Source: Cenarchaeum symbiosum A
GTDB lineage: Archaea; Thermoproteota; Nitrososphaeria; Nitrososphaerales; Nitrosopumilaceae
Assembly (NCBI GenBank): GCA_000200715.1
Contig: DP000238.1
Location: 1,328,593 to 1,392,592 of the forward strand
Reading direction: 5' to 3'
Length of the DNA: 64,000 nucleotides
Notes under the pieces: model-generated
Told to the model about the DNA's origin: nothing
The model's database searches: none
Seen by the model: only the letters and a program-made list of their open reading frames with translations
Program-made: the position numbers and the translations under genes
Shown here: positions 15,832 through 47,094 of the stretch, one piece after another
Layout of the letters: the number at the start of each line of letters is the position of its first letter
How positions within the stretch are numbered: the stretch's first letter is position 1

Positions 15832-16149
15832 ATGGTAGAGCCGGAGCTGGGCGCGGCCATGGCGCACCTCAAGCAGCGGATCAGGCAGATCCGCGAGGAG
15901 ATCGACAGCCTCGAGGAGCCCCGGGATGTGCCCGGGATGATACAGTCGGCCAACCTCATAAGGTCAAACGAGCACCTGTCGGTAAAGGATAGAAAAAAGT
16001 CCGAGCTCCTGGCCGCATACGACGAGTACGCGGGCCAGCTGGAGAGCCTGGTCTCGACAGTCTTTGGTATACGGGACGAGCTCAAGGAGATTCTAAAGGA
16101 ACAGTCCGCCCTCATAGCCAGATCAGGCGCTTCAAAATCAGGGGACTAG
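15832..16149 (+). CDS. Coiled-coil protein, unknown function
   Basis: 105 residues, nearly all predicted helix with long heptad stretches (MAHLKQRIRQIREEIDSLEE, YDEYAGQLESLVSTVFGIR, DELKEILKEQSAL). No Cys, no membrane segment. The ATG at 15832 gives MVEPELG and is 26 nt from a TATA-like box; upstream in-frame codons are not supported. Its last 12 bp overlap the end of birA on the other strand. A prefoldin-like or structural coiled coil is possible but not specific. Confidence 0.7.
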   Translation: MVEPELGAAMAHLKQRIRQIREEIDSLEEPRDVPGMIQSANLIRSNEHLSVKDRKKSELLAAYDEYAGQLESLVSTVFGIRDELKEILKEQSALIARSGASKSGD

Positions 16150-17109
16150 GTCGCCCGAGACGACCCGCCGCCTATCCCCGTTGCAATCGAGCACGAGCGC
16201 CCCGTCGGGGTCCACACAAAGCGCCCTCCCCCGGACAGTCCCCCCGCCGGTCTCGACGGAGATATTTCTGCCAACTGTACATGACAGGCCGGTCCACCGG
16301 GACAGTATTCCCGCCGAGCCCCCCGCATCAAGCGAGTCAGTTGCGCGCTCGAGCGCCGAGAGAAACTCCCGGACTATGGCCGGCGCCGCATCCGCATGAT
16401 CAGAAAGGCTGGCCGCCGCGCGCCCTGTTCTACGGGATATCTCCCCCGCTTTTACGTCGAGGTTTATCCCGACCCCTATGACCGCATGGTCTACGCCGCC
16501 GGGGCTGACCGACGCGTCGACGAGGATGCCTGCCACCTTGCCGCCATTTACAAGCACATCGTTTGGCCACTTGAGCTCCGGCCGCACGCCGGCTGCCGCC
16601 TCGATTGCCTCGGCGAGCGCCACCGATGCGGCAAGCGGCAGGACCGTGTTCGGCCCTCCCCGCGCCGGGCGCGTTATCACCGAGAGCCAGACTCCCCCGT
16701 GTGGCGAGATCCACCTGCGGCCCATCCTCCCCCTTCCGGCAGTCTGCCTCCTGGCTATCACCACGGCCCCATCCTCCCTCTTCTCGCCGGCAATGCGCAG
16801 CGCGTATGCCTGCGTTGAATCAAGGGATTCAAAATAGTGAATCCTCTTGCCCATCTTTCTTGTCGACAGGCCGTCGAGGATCTCCCACGGAAGGGGCCCC
16901 GCGGCGCCCCCCGCGAGTCGGTATCCCAGTCGGCGCCCCGATTCTACTTCATACCCAAATGAGCGGATCTTTCGCACGTGCTTCCAGACCGCCACCCTGC
17001 TGATGCCAAGCTCTGCAGCCATTGACGGGCCCGAGACATACCTGCCGCCCGCCCGCTTGAGAATATCCAGGACGCGCACAAAGCCGCGGCTGCGCGCCGT
17101 GCAAATCAT
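16138..17109 (-). CDS. birA: Biotin-protein ligase BirA with N-terminal helix-turn-helix
   Basis: 323 residues. N-terminal winged helix (residues ~8-60: MAAELGISRVAVWKHVRKIR), then the ligase domain with SLDSTQAYA, the biotin/ATP loop GRGRMGRRWISP, the lysine motif KWPNDVLV and GVGINLD, and the C-terminal SH3-like domain ending VVSGDLVP. It makes biotinyl-AMP and loads biotin onto acyl-CoA carboxylase. This fits the acetyl/propionyl-CoA carboxylase that thaumarchaea use in CO2 fixation. The HTH suggests it also represses transcription, as in E. coli. It follows the winged-helix/Met-rich gene by 9 bp, likely in one operon. Confidence 0.93.
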   Translation of the reverse strand: MICTARSRGFVRVLDILKRAGGRYVSGPSMAAELGISRVAVWKHVRKIRSFGYEVESGRRLGYRLAGGAAGPLPWEILDGLSTRKMGKRIHYFESLDSTQAYALRIAGEKREDGAVVIARRQTAGRGRMGRRWISPHGGVWLSVITRPARGGPNTVLPLAASVALAEAIEAAAGVRPELKWPNDVLVNGGKVAGILVDASVSPGGVDHAVIGVGINLDVKAGEISRRTGRAAASLSDHADAAPAIVREFLSALERATDSLDAGGSAGILSRWTGLSCTVGRNISVETGGGTVRGRALCVDPDGALVLDCNGDRRRVVSGDLVP

Positions 17110-17118
17110 TGTACAGGG

Positions 17119-17637
17119 TCAGAACCCGATGTCAAAGTCAAAGCCGCCGTCCGCGCCGGCGCCCCCATCGGCCCCGTCGGCGCCGCCGCCGTCCATGTCG
17201 CCGGGCATCTGGTCGGCGGGCACATAATCGGTCATCGACGCCCCTATCATGGAGAACATCATCGAGAACATCATGATGTCCATTATCCCAAAGAACATCA
17301 TCATGGGAAAGAAGCTGCGAAAGCCGTCCATCTGCTTGTTGAGCTTGCCCTTGTCTCCCGACTTGTACAGCTGGACCATCTGCTGCCAGTTCTCCTCCAT
17401 TTCATGGATCCTATGCTCCACCTCGTTGTCGCCCTTGGGGGTCGTGCTTAGCTCCATCTTTTTGCCCAGCCAGCCCTTTTTCTCCTCGTGGACTATCATG
17501 CCTCTTTTCTCCAGCCTTTCGAGTATCCCGTTGAGCTCGTCTGTCTCTATCTTTGTGGCCTTTTGGATCTTGCCGAAATTTTTTGCCCCGTTCCTTATGG
17601 CGCCAAGCACCATGACATCCTTGGGCTCGTACTCCAT
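17119..17637 (-). CDS. Winged-helix protein with Met-rich hydrophobic segment
   Basis: 172 residues. Residues 1-70 form a winged helix (NFGKIQKATKIETDELNGIL, EKRGMIVHEEKKGWLGKK) like archaeal PadR/MarR-type regulators. Residues ~105-135 are very hydrophobic and strikingly Met-rich (FFPMMMFFGIMDIMMFSMMF), perhaps a membrane segment, amphipathic hairpin or copper-binding patch. The C-terminus is Asp/Gly-rich (GGGADGADGGAGADGGFDF). A membrane-tethered or metal-sensing regulator is possible; target unknown. It has its own AT-rich promoter, divergent from the CoA-binding gene, and birA follows 9 bp downstream. Confidence 0.7.
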   Translation of the reverse strand: MEYEPKDVMVLGAIRNGAKNFGKIQKATKIETDELNGILERLEKRGMIVHEEKKGWLGKKMELSTTPKGDNEVEHRIHEMEENWQQMVQLYKSGDKGKLNKQMDGFRSFFPMMMFFGIMDIMMFSMMFSMIGASMTDYVPADQMPGDMDGGGADGADGGAGADGGFDFDIGF

Positions 17638-17649
17638 GAAGAGGCTGCC

Positions 17650-17703
17650 CGGCCAATTCCTTTAAAACTTTTTGTAAAACCCCCGGCAAGTTATTTAAAA
17701 CGG
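17650..17703. promoter_or_regulatory. Divergent promoters for the winged-helix and CoA-binding genes
   Basis: AAAGTTTTAAAGG on the minus strand near 17660 precedes ATG 17637, and GTTATTTAAAAC near 17690-17701 precedes ATG 17722. Both lie about 23-28 nt upstream. Confidence 0.5.
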
Positions 17704-17721
17704 GGGGGCCGCATCTTATTC

Positions 17722-18131
17722 ATGGAGACCGACGGGCACACCGACGACGAGATCCGGCGGATCCTCGGCTACAGGAAGATAGCGGTCGTTGGCATGTCCC
17801 GGGACCCATCCAAGGGGCCCACTATGTCCCAAAGTACCTTGCGGATAACGGCTATGATATCACCCCCGTCAACCCCCAGGCGGACAGCATACTGGATAGA
17901 AGGTGCCATCCCGACCTGAACAGCATTGCAGGCAGGATAGACGTAGTGGACGTCTTTAGGCCGTCGGAGGATGTGCCCCCGGTAATGGAAGATACGATAA
18001 AGATGGGGCCAAAAGTGGTGTGGCTCCAGGAGGGCATACATAATACTGCGGCCGAGGAGGCGGCCAGAAAGTCGGGCATCGAGGTGGTCTTCAACCGGTG
18101 CATGATGGCCGAGCACCGGCGCCTCTTCTGA
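17722..18131 (+). pseudogene. CoA-binding domain protein (YccU type), one frameshift
   Basis: The first frame gives a CoA/NAD-binding Rossmann start (KIAVVGMSRDPSKG). Shortly after that the protein continues in another frame with HYVPKYLADNGYDITPVNP, WLQEGIHN and NRCMMAEHRRLF, the conserved core of CoA-binding proteins. The break lies in the G/C run at 17812-17820, and one extra G there restores SKGAHYVPKYL. Restored length is about 136 residues, normal for the family. The exact role of these proteins is unknown. Sequencing error or slippage in the G-run is as likely as a real pseudogene, since the rest is intact. The next gene starts 1 bp after the stop. Confidence 0.75.
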
Positions 18132-18132
18132 G

Positions 18133-18489
18133 ATGCCCGGACTGGACCATATCCACGAAAAAATAATGGAGCTTGCCGCAGAGCAGGGCAGGCTGGGCTC
18201 GGGCGTGCGCGTCAGCTACGACAAGGATGCAGGCGTGATCAAGATAGCCGGCGAGGGAGCCTCGGCGCTCTCCCTTGCAAGAACGGGCATGACTGATGTC
18301 ATGGAGCTGGCATACTCGGCGGCAGAGCACCACCCGCTGTGGGCCCTGCTGTACCGTTCGGCAGAGATAGCCGGAACGGCGCTCGACGGGTGGGATGCGG
18401 GCCTCGATGCAGACGTGCTCGATGATGTGAAATGGTCGGTAGAAGAGCTGGGCCGAGCCAGGGAAAAGCTGGCAGGGGATAGAAAATGA
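18133..18489 (+). CDS. Hypothetical protein
   Basis: 118 residues, acidic, mixed alpha/beta at the start (VRVSYDKDAGVIKIAGEGAS) then helical (MTDVMELAYSAAEHHP, VKWSVEELGRAREKLAGDRK). No Cys, no signal peptide. I do not recognise a family. It starts 1 bp after the CoA-binding gene and 21 bp before the GTPase, so the three look co-transcribed. Confidence 0.65.
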   Translation: MPGLDHIHEKIMELAAEQGRLGSGVRVSYDKDAGVIKIAGEGASALSLARTGMTDVMELAYSAAEHHPLWALLYRSAEIAGTALDGWDAGLDADVLDDVKWSVEELGRAREKLAGDRK

Positions 18490-18510
18490 GCATCTGCCGC
18501 GGGCAAGGCC

Positions 18511-19731
18511 ATGGCCGTTAGAATAGGCATCATAGGCAAGACCAACACGGGCAAGACTACCTTCTTCAACTCGGCGACGCTCTCATCATCAGAGGTATCG
18601 ACGTATCCATTTACCACAAAACAGCCAGCATCCTCGGAAGCTAGCGCCATCACTCTCTGCGTGCACCGCGAGTTTGGGGTGGAGGATAACCCGCGCAATT
18701 CGAGGTGTGTCGACGGGTGGCGCCACACGCCTATAGAGCTCATGGACCTTCCCGGCCTGGTAAAGGGCGCGTGGAGGGGCAAGGGCCTCGGCAACCGCTT
18801 CCTCTCGATAGCTGCACAGTCCGACGCCCTTCTTCACGTGGTGGATGCGTCGGGGGGCATAGACCCCGAGGGCAGGATCACAGAAGCTGGCGCGGGCGAC
18901 CCGGTATCTGACTTTGCCGACATAGAAGAAGAGCTGGTCATGTGGTACCACAGGATTCTAGAGGGAAACAGGGAAAAGCTCGAAAAACTCACACAGTCGG
19001 GCGCCTCCCTCGACGAGGCCATATCCGGCGTGTACACGGGGGTGGGCGTCTCGCGCGAACATGCAGCAGAGGCCCTCAGGTCTGTGGGGCTTGAGGGGCC
19101 CGAAGAGCTGGATGTAGGGAACAGCAAGGCGCTAGCATCCCGCCTGTACAAAATCTCAAAGCCGTCCCTGATAGTGGCCAACAAGATGGACAGGCCGGGG
19201 GCTGCCGCCAACTTTGAGAGGCTCCGAGAAAGGTACTCGGACATGATGGTGGTGCCCGCGAGCGCCGACAGCGAGCTGAGCCTGCGGCGCGCAGAGCAAA
19301 AGGGCCTCATCAGGTACGAGCCTGGCGCCGAGCAGTTTGAGATTATAGACTCTGCCGGGCTCAGCGGGAAGCAGAGCGAGGCGCTCAAATTCATAACGAG
19401 CAAGATAATGGGGGAGTACATGAGGACAGGTGTCCAGTTTGCGATAAATACGACAGTCTTCAAGCTGCTCAAGATGAACGCGATATATCCCGTCGCCGAC
19501 GGGGGCAGGTTGTCCGACAAAAAGGGCAACGTGCTGCCGGACCTTGTCCTCATGAAGGACGGGGCCACCGTGCTCGACCTGGCAAAAGAGGTGCATACGG
19601 ACCTTGCAAGGGGCCTGCTGTATGCAAAGGACCTGCGGAACAACCTGCGCCTTCCCCCCGGATACCAGCTCAGGGACCGGGATGTGGTCTCGCTGGTCAG
19701 CGCAGAGGGCCGTCACTCTATCCGGCGGTAG
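18511..19731 (+). CDS. OBG/YchF-type GTPase with TGS domain
   Basis: 406 residues. The P-loop GKTNTGKTTF, switch region TTKQPASSEAS, G3 DLPGLVKG and G4 NKMD mark an OBG-family GTPase. The C-terminal ~80 residues form a TGS domain (LVLMKDGATVLDLAKEVHTD ... GYQLRDRDVVSLVS). This is the archaeal YchF/DRG-like group, which acts on ribosomes or translation. In place of the usual G2 and effector loops, an insert VCVHREFG-like segment precedes G3, as in archaeal members. Its stop overlaps the end of the convergent gene by 19 bp. Confidence 0.9.
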   Translation: MAVRIGIIGKTNTGKTTFFNSATLSSSEVSTYPFTTKQPASSEASAITLCVHREFGVEDNPRNSRCVDGWRHTPIELMDLPGLVKGAWRGKGLGNRFLSIAAQSDALLHVVDASGGIDPEGRITEAGAGDPVSDFADIEEELVMWYHRILEGNREKLEKLTQSGASLDEAISGVYTGVGVSREHAAEALRSVGLEGPEELDVGNSKALASRLYKISKPSLIVANKMDRPGAAANFERLRERYSDMMVVPASADSELSLRRAEQKGLIRYEPGAEQFEIIDSAGLSGKQSEALKFITSKIMGEYMRTGVQFAINTTVFKLLKMNAIYPVADGGRLSDKKGNVLPDLVLMKDGATVLDLAKEVHTDLARGLLYAKDLRNNLRLPPGYQLRDRDVVSLVSAEGRHSIRR

Positions 19732-20075
19732 ACGACCTTGAACTCTTCTGCCAGCGTATAGGAGAGGTTCAAAAGGTGGCACAGCTCGGTCATGGTCTTT
19801 TTCTCGTGGGCCAGCTGCCTCAGGAATGTGAGCGCCTTTATGTCCGAGTTGTTCTCGAGGGGGAGCTCCCCGCTCCACGTCTTGAACGCGTGCGTTACAT
19901 CCAGGCAAAAGTTGAGTATGAACTCTTCCCAGTCCTTTATGGGCCCGTGCGTGACCGGGACGTTCCAGAATATGGTCTCTGCCAGGGTGCGGAACTCGTT
20001 CCTTCTATCGATAAGCAGCATCTCGAGCGCCTTTCTCATCCTGTCGGGCTCATAGTCCTGTCTTAGCATCGTCAT
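19713..20075 (-). CDS. Conserved hypothetical helical protein
   Basis: 120 residues, helical, no Cys pairs or signal peptide except one CLDV and one LCHLL Cys (MRKALEMLLIDRRNEFRTLA, MTELCHLLNLSYTLAEEFKV). No family recognised; it resembles thaumarchaeal proteins of unknown function. Start ATG 20075 is 26 nt from a TATA-like GCTTAAATC (20097-20105). The 3' end overlaps the GTPase gene by 19 bp. Confidence 0.65.
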   Translation of the reverse strand: MTMLRQDYEPDRMRKALEMLLIDRRNEFRTLAETIFWNVPVTHGPIKDWEEFILNFCLDVTHAFKTWSGELPLENNSDIKALTFLRQLAHEKKTMTELCHLLNLSYTLAEEFKVVYRRIE

Positions 20076-20096
20076 GGCATATATACGATTTGAGGG

Positions 20097-20105
20097 GATT
20101 TAAGC
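20097..20105 (-). promoter_or_regulatory. TATA-like box of the hypothetical gene
   Basis: GCTTAAATC on the minus strand, centred 26 nt from ATG 20075. Confidence 0.45.
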
Positions 20106-20150
20106 ATTCTATGGCATTAGTTTACGTTTGTTTGAAAATTGCATCAAAAG

Positions 20151-21518
20151 TCAAACATTCTTGCGGTTTATATCCGCAGGCGCAGGCTCTGAGAGTATCC
20201 AGATCGTCCCCTCCGGGCCGTCCTGGAGGGTTATCCCTTTTGATGCCAGATTATCCCTGATATGGTCCGCCTCATCATACAGGCCATTGCCCCTGAGCCT
20301 GGCCCTCTCAGATATGAGCCCCTCCACCCGGGTGCGCTCGCCGCCCGTCAGGACGGGGATCTCCAGGCCCAGAACTCCCAGCATGGCATCAAAGATGCGG
20401 AGCAGCTCTGAATCCTTTGGGCCCCCCAGGCAGTATGATACGAGGCTGCGAAATGCATCCAGTGCGAGGTGCGTATTTAGGTCGTCATCTAGCGCGTTCC
20501 CGAACTCTGCCCACAGTCGGCCTGCCGTGTCATCCCCGCCGGGGGCCGGCTTGCCCTGGACTAGAACATGGTATGCCAGCCGGGCCCGCTCCCAGAATGT
20601 TTCGTGCTCCTCGAGCAGCTCCTCCGAGTAGTCGACGGGCTTGGAGTAGTGCCCCGCAATGCAAAAGATCCGCATTGCGCCGGGGCTCCAGCGTTCGAGC
20701 AAAAAGCGCACCGATTTCATATTGCCTAGAGACTTTGACATCTTCTCGCCGTCTATCGTCACCATGCCCACGTGCATCCATATTTTCGCGAGGCGCCGGC
20801 CTGTATGCGCTTCTGACTGCGCCATCTCGTTTTCATGATGCGGGAATATGAGGTCGCGGCCCCCGCCGTGTATCTCAAAGGTTTCCCCGAGATATTTGAG
20901 GCACATGGCCGAGCACTCTATGTGCCAGCCGGGCCGGCCCCGCCCCCAGGGGCTCTCCCATGAAGGGTCCCCGCGGGATAGCTTCCAGAGGGCAAAGTCC
21001 GTCGGGTCGCGCTTGCCTGCGTCTATTCCCACCCGGGCGCCGGAGATGAGCCCGCCCGTGTTCCTGGACAAAGAGCCGTACCGCGGAAAGCCGGAGACTG
21101 AAAAATATACGCCGTTTGGCGCTGCATATGCGGAGCCGCTCCCGACAAGCGATTTTATCAGCTCCAGTATCTCCGGCATGTGCTCTGTAGCAAGCGGGTA
21201 CTCCGATGCGCGCCTTACACCCAGGCGGCCAAACTCTGCATGGTACGCCCGTATATAGCGGGCGCTCAGCTCCTGCGCGCTAGTCCCCTCGGAGCGCGCC
21301 CTCTCTATTATCTTGTCGTCTACATCGGTAAAGTTCTGCACAAGCCTTACCTCTGTTCCCCGGGATTCGAGGTGCCGGCGCAATACATCAAAGACTATAA
21401 TCGTTCTTGCATGGCCGATGTGGGCCTCGTCGTAGACGGTCACCCCGCACAGGTATATGCCCGCCTTGTCAGCGCGGACCTCTTTTTTCTTGCCGTCCAG
21501 CGTGTCGTGGATTCTCAC
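20151..21518 (-). CDS. cysS: Cysteinyl-tRNA synthetase
   Basis: 455 residues, usual length. It attaches cysteine to tRNA-Cys. The HIGH motif is AHIGHARTIIVFDV, the zinc-binding Cys/His are in YLCGVTVYD, ECSAMCLKYLG and IFPHHENEMAQSEA, and the KMSKS loop is GEKMSKSLGN. The C-terminal part (LISERARLRGNGLYDEADHI, then RDNLASKGI) is the usual anticodon-binding end. Its ATG overlaps the nadE stop by 4 bp, so it is translated from the nadE message. Confidence 0.96.
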   Translation of the reverse strand: MRIHDTLDGKKKEVRADKAGIYLCGVTVYDEAHIGHARTIIVFDVLRRHLESRGTEVRLVQNFTDVDDKIIERARSEGTSAQELSARYIRAYHAEFGRLGVRRASEYPLATEHMPEILELIKSLVGSGSAYAAPNGVYFSVSGFPRYGSLSRNTGGLISGARVGIDAGKRDPTDFALWKLSRGDPSWESPWGRGRPGWHIECSAMCLKYLGETFEIHGGGRDLIFPHHENEMAQSEAHTGRRLAKIWMHVGMVTIDGEKMSKSLGNMKSVRFLLERWSPGAMRIFCIAGHYSKPVDYSEELLEEHETFWERARLAYHVLVQGKPAPGGDDTAGRLWAEFGNALDDDLNTHLALDAFRSLVSYCLGGPKDSELLRIFDAMLGVLGLEIPVLTGGERTRVEGLISERARLRGNGLYDEADHIRDNLASKGITLQDGPEGTIWILSEPAPADINRKNV

Positions 21519-22330
21519 TGTACAGGCGCCCCCGCCGGCGGGGAGCGCTTGTGGGCGCTCTTTCGGTGCATCTCCATTATTCTGAGGGCCCTGTCCTTGT
21601 CTATATCGCAGTGTGCCGCCGCCTCAAGGGTATCCATGCCCCTGTCCAGCGTGCAGTACAGAATAGAGTCGATCTCCTCATAGCTTGCGCCGAGCTCCTT
21701 CTCGGCCAGGTGGCCGCTCCAGAGGTGGGGGCTGCTCTTTTTTGATATTATATTCCCGGGGACCCCGAGGTGCCCCGCCACTTTGCGCACCTGCGACTTG
21801 AACAGGCCCGCCAGCAGCTCCACGTCCGACGCCCCGTCGCCGAACTTTGTAAAGTATCCCAGCAGCCTCTCGCTTTTATCCCCGGCGCCCACCACCAGCC
21901 GGCCCTCCAGATTTGCGTAATAGTACAGTATGCACATGCGCACCCGTGCCCGCAGGTTGCCCCGGGCCCGCTCGTCGGGCTCAAGGTACAGCGAGTATGC
22001 CCGTACTATCGGGGATATGTCGAGCAGCTTGTACCCTATGCGGAGCCGGTCGACGAGCCCCAGCGCGTCTACAGTCTCTGATTCAGGGGAGACGTCGCTA
22101 TCGGGCATGACCAGCGCCAGAGTCCTGTCCCGGAGCACGCGCGCTGCAGCTGCAGCAGCCACGGCCGAGTCCACGCCGCCGCTGAGCCCCAGGACGATTC
22201 CGTTTGCGCCGCTCTGCCCTACCTGTTCCAGCAGGAGGCGCCCCATCTGTTCTGCATGGCCCGAGCAGTCCCCCGTGAGCTCGTCGAGGACGTCCTGGTT
22301 CAACGGGGAGACCCAGGGGGGTGCTGCCAT
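21515..22330 (-). CDS. nadE: NH3-dependent NAD synthetase
   Basis: 271 residues, the size of the archaeal/short NadE without a glutaminase domain. It amidates deamido-NAD with ammonia. The ATP-pyrophosphatase loop SGGVDSAVAAA, the GAGDKSERLLGYFTKFGDG block and the SPHLWSGHLAEKELG segment are characteristic. The ATG at 22330 is only 42 bp after the end of the giant gene (22373) on the same strand, so it could be read through from it or have a promoter inside its 3' end; none is obvious. Using free ammonia suits an ammonia-oxidising archaeon. It is coupled to cysS by a 4-bp ATGA overlap. Confidence 0.95.
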   Translation of the reverse strand: MAAPPWVSPLNQDVLDELTGDCSGHAEQMGRLLLEQVGQSGANGIVLGLSGGVDSAVAAAAAARVLRDRTLALVMPDSDVSPESETVDALGLVDRLRIGYKLLDISPIVRAYSLYLEPDERARGNLRARVRMCILYYYANLEGRLVVGAGDKSERLLGYFTKFGDGASDVELLAGLFKSQVRKVAGHLGVPGNIISKKSSPHLWSGHLAEKELGASYEEIDSILYCTLDRGMDTLEAAAHCDIDKDRALRIMEMHRKSAHKRSPPAGAPVQ

Positions 22331-22372
22331 AAAGGTTGCGCGGGACAGCCGCGAATCCGGCGCTGCTGCAAA

Positions 22373-45241
<22,869 letters not shown>

Positions 45242-45544
45242 CTACGGCCCGGCTCCCGGATTCCCAGACTCCCCCAAGAGAGGGAGCTGGCATACCCTGT
45301 GTCTAGCCGGAAGCGGCACCCGCCATGCAGCAGCCCGGCCCTTTGATGACCTCATGTATGTTTCACGGATAATAGGAATATGATAACTGTTGTGATATAT
45401 CAGGCAGAATAGATCGCCCCCGCGTGCGGTAAATGGGGCCCCGGCGGGGCGCCGGCCCGGCATGCACACTAGATCAGCGCTCGGGGGCTCCCCGGCCCGC
45501 ATGCTGTCTCAAGGGTTTTAACCCCGGTGCCGGCAGGGCAGGCT
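45242..45544. other. ~300-bp region between giant gene 1 and pgk
   Basis: Contains an AT-rich stretch (45355-45415, with ATATATCA and ATTATCC) that may hold a distal promoter for the giant gene, and TTTTAAC (45514-45521) as the pgk box. A minus-strand frame of 86 codons directly upstream of the giant is separated from it by a TAG and shows no protein features. No RNA gene seen. Confidence 0.4.
45514..45521 (+). promoter_or_regulatory. TATA-like box of pgk
   Basis: GGTTTTAA centred 27 nt upstream of GTG 45545, favouring that start over GTG 45527. Confidence 0.45.
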
Positions 45545-46747
45545 GTGTCGATCCTCACGCTCGACGACTTTGATCTCGACGGCAGGACGGTCTTTTTGCG
45601 GGTCGACATGAACTGCCCCGTGGATCCCTCCACGGGAGCCATACTGAGCCCGAGAAGGATAAAGGAGGCCACCGAGACGATAAGGGCGCTCAAAGGCTCA
45701 AAGCTTGTCGTCGGGTCCCACCAGGGCAGGGTGGGCAACAAGGACTATACCGGCATGGAACAGCATGCAAAGGTTCTCGAGCAGCTGCTGGGCACAAGGA
45801 TAATGCACGTGCAAGATGTGATAGGCCAGGCGGCCCGGGCCGCCATCAACGGGCTTGGCGACGGCGAGATATTATTGCTCGACAACCTCAGGCTGTGCGC
45901 CGAGGAGAATTACGAGTTCTCCCCCCGTGCAGCAGCAGATACGATAATGGTGCGCAGGCTCAGGGATTTGTTTGATCTCTGCGTTCTTGATTCGTTCTCG
46001 AGCGCGCACAGGTCACACCCATCGATAGTGGGCTTTCCGCACGTGCTGCCCGCGTGCGCCGGCCGCATAGTAGAGCGCGAAACAAGGGAGCTTGACAAGA
46101 TAATCACGGTGGCAAAGGCGCCGCACGTGGTCGTTCTCGGCGGCTCCAAGGTGGCCGACAGGATTGAGGCAATAAGGATGCTCATCCGGACAGGCAGGGC
46201 GGACCACATACTGCTGACCGGGGTGATAGGGAACGTCTTCATGCGCGCCCAGGCAAGAATAAAGTCCGCGCTGGGGATAAACAGGGAGGACGAGGCGGTC
46301 GCAAAGGCGCATGAATTGATAGGCGAGTACCCGGATGTATTCTCCACGCCCGTGGATGTGGCAATAGACAAGGACGGCGACAGGGTCGACATCGACGTAA
46401 GGGACCTTGCACCGGGGGATATCATACTGGATCTTGGCCCCAAGACTGTCGACCACTACAGCAGGCTCATCTCGGGCGCGGGGACAGTATTCATGAGCGG
46501 GCCGCCGGGACTATTCGAGAAGAAGGGCTTTGACAATGGCACCCGCGGCATGCTGGGAGCTGTCGCGGATTCAATGGCAACCACAATAGTCAGCGGGGGG
46601 CACCTGTCCTCCGCATTAGAAGAGTACGGGTTTGCCGGCAGGATAAACCACGTGAGCACAGCAGGCGGCGCGCTCATACTGTACCTGACAGGACAAAAGC
46701 TCCCCATGATACAGGCGCTCGAAGAGGCCGCAGCCCGGCGCACATAG
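45545..46747 (+). CDS. pgk: Phosphoglycerate kinase
   Basis: 400 residues from GTG 45545. It interconverts 1,3-bisphosphoglycerate and 3-phosphoglycerate with ADP/ATP, in glycolysis or gluconeogenesis. Matches: TVFLRVDMNCPVD with the substrate-binding Arg/Asp, GSHQGR, the LLLDNLRLCAEEN block, AHRSHPSIVGFP, KVADRI and the C-terminal GPPGLFE and the STAGGALILYLTG nucleotide-binding end. The GTG start is favoured by the box at 45514-45521; a GTG at 45527 would add six residues. The sequence is of the archaeal type. It converges on the zinc-ribbon gene with 1 bp between. Confidence 0.94.
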   Translation: MSILTLDDFDLDGRTVFLRVDMNCPVDPSTGAILSPRRIKEATETIRALKGSKLVVGSHQGRVGNKDYTGMEQHAKVLEQLLGTRIMHVQDVIGQAARAAINGLGDGEILLLDNLRLCAEENYEFSPRAAADTIMVRRLRDLFDLCVLDSFSSAHRSHPSIVGFPHVLPACAGRIVERETRELDKIITVAKAPHVVVLGGSKVADRIEAIRMLIRTGRADHILLTGVIGNVFMRAQARIKSALGINREDEAVAKAHELIGEYPDVFSTPVDVAIDKDGDRVDIDVRDLAPGDIILDLGPKTVDHYSRLISGAGTVFMSGPPGLFEKKGFDNGTRGMLGAVADSMATTIVSGGHLSSALEEYGFAGRINHVSTAGGALILYLTGQKLPMIQALEEAAARRT

Positions 46748-46748
46748 C

Positions 46749-47093
46749 TCAGACGGGCGCGCCGCAGCCCGGGTTTGGGCAGGTCCGCTCCTCGGCGCCG
46801 CCCAAGTGCACCTCGTTGCCGCATTTGCCGCACTTGGCTGCTGCTACCGGCTCGAAGAGCTTGAACCAGATGGTCGTAAAGTTCTGCGCGATATTGCGCA
46901 CAAGCCCCCTGTCGCATATCTCTGTAAAAAACGGCTCCATGTCGTCGATTGTCATCCCCCCGGCGCCCTCTGCCTTTTGAAGGACGTCAAAGACCTCGTC
47001 GTTGGTAAAGCGGGCCTCTGTATCGTTAAAGTGCTCGAATATTATCCTGCGTATCTGCAGCTGGACCGGTATGCCCGGCGCTGATCCTGCCAT
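46749..47093 (-). CDS. Winged-helix plus zinc-ribbon protein
   Basis: 114 residues. The N-terminus (LQIRRIIFEHFNDTEARFTN, VFDVLQKAEG) fits a winged helix, and the C-terminus has CGKCGNEV...CPNPGC, a four-Cys zinc ribbon. Likely binds DNA or RNA polymerase partners; target unknown. It begins 1 bp after the sufU stop and so is probably the last gene of the suf operon, though its role in iron-sulfur supply, if any, is unknown. Confidence 0.75.
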   Translation of the reverse strand: MAGSAPGIPVQLQIRRIIFEHFNDTEARFTNDEVFDVLQKAEGAGGMTIDDMEPFFTEICDRGLVRNIAQNFTTIWFKLFEPVAAAKCGKCGNEVHLGGAEERTCPNPGCGAPV

Positions 47094-47094
47094 G

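Noticed and set aside
45242-45502. 86-codon frame directly upstream of the giant gene in the same frame
   Set aside because: It ends in TAG before the signal peptide. It has no protein features, and read-through of the stop is not supported by anything else.
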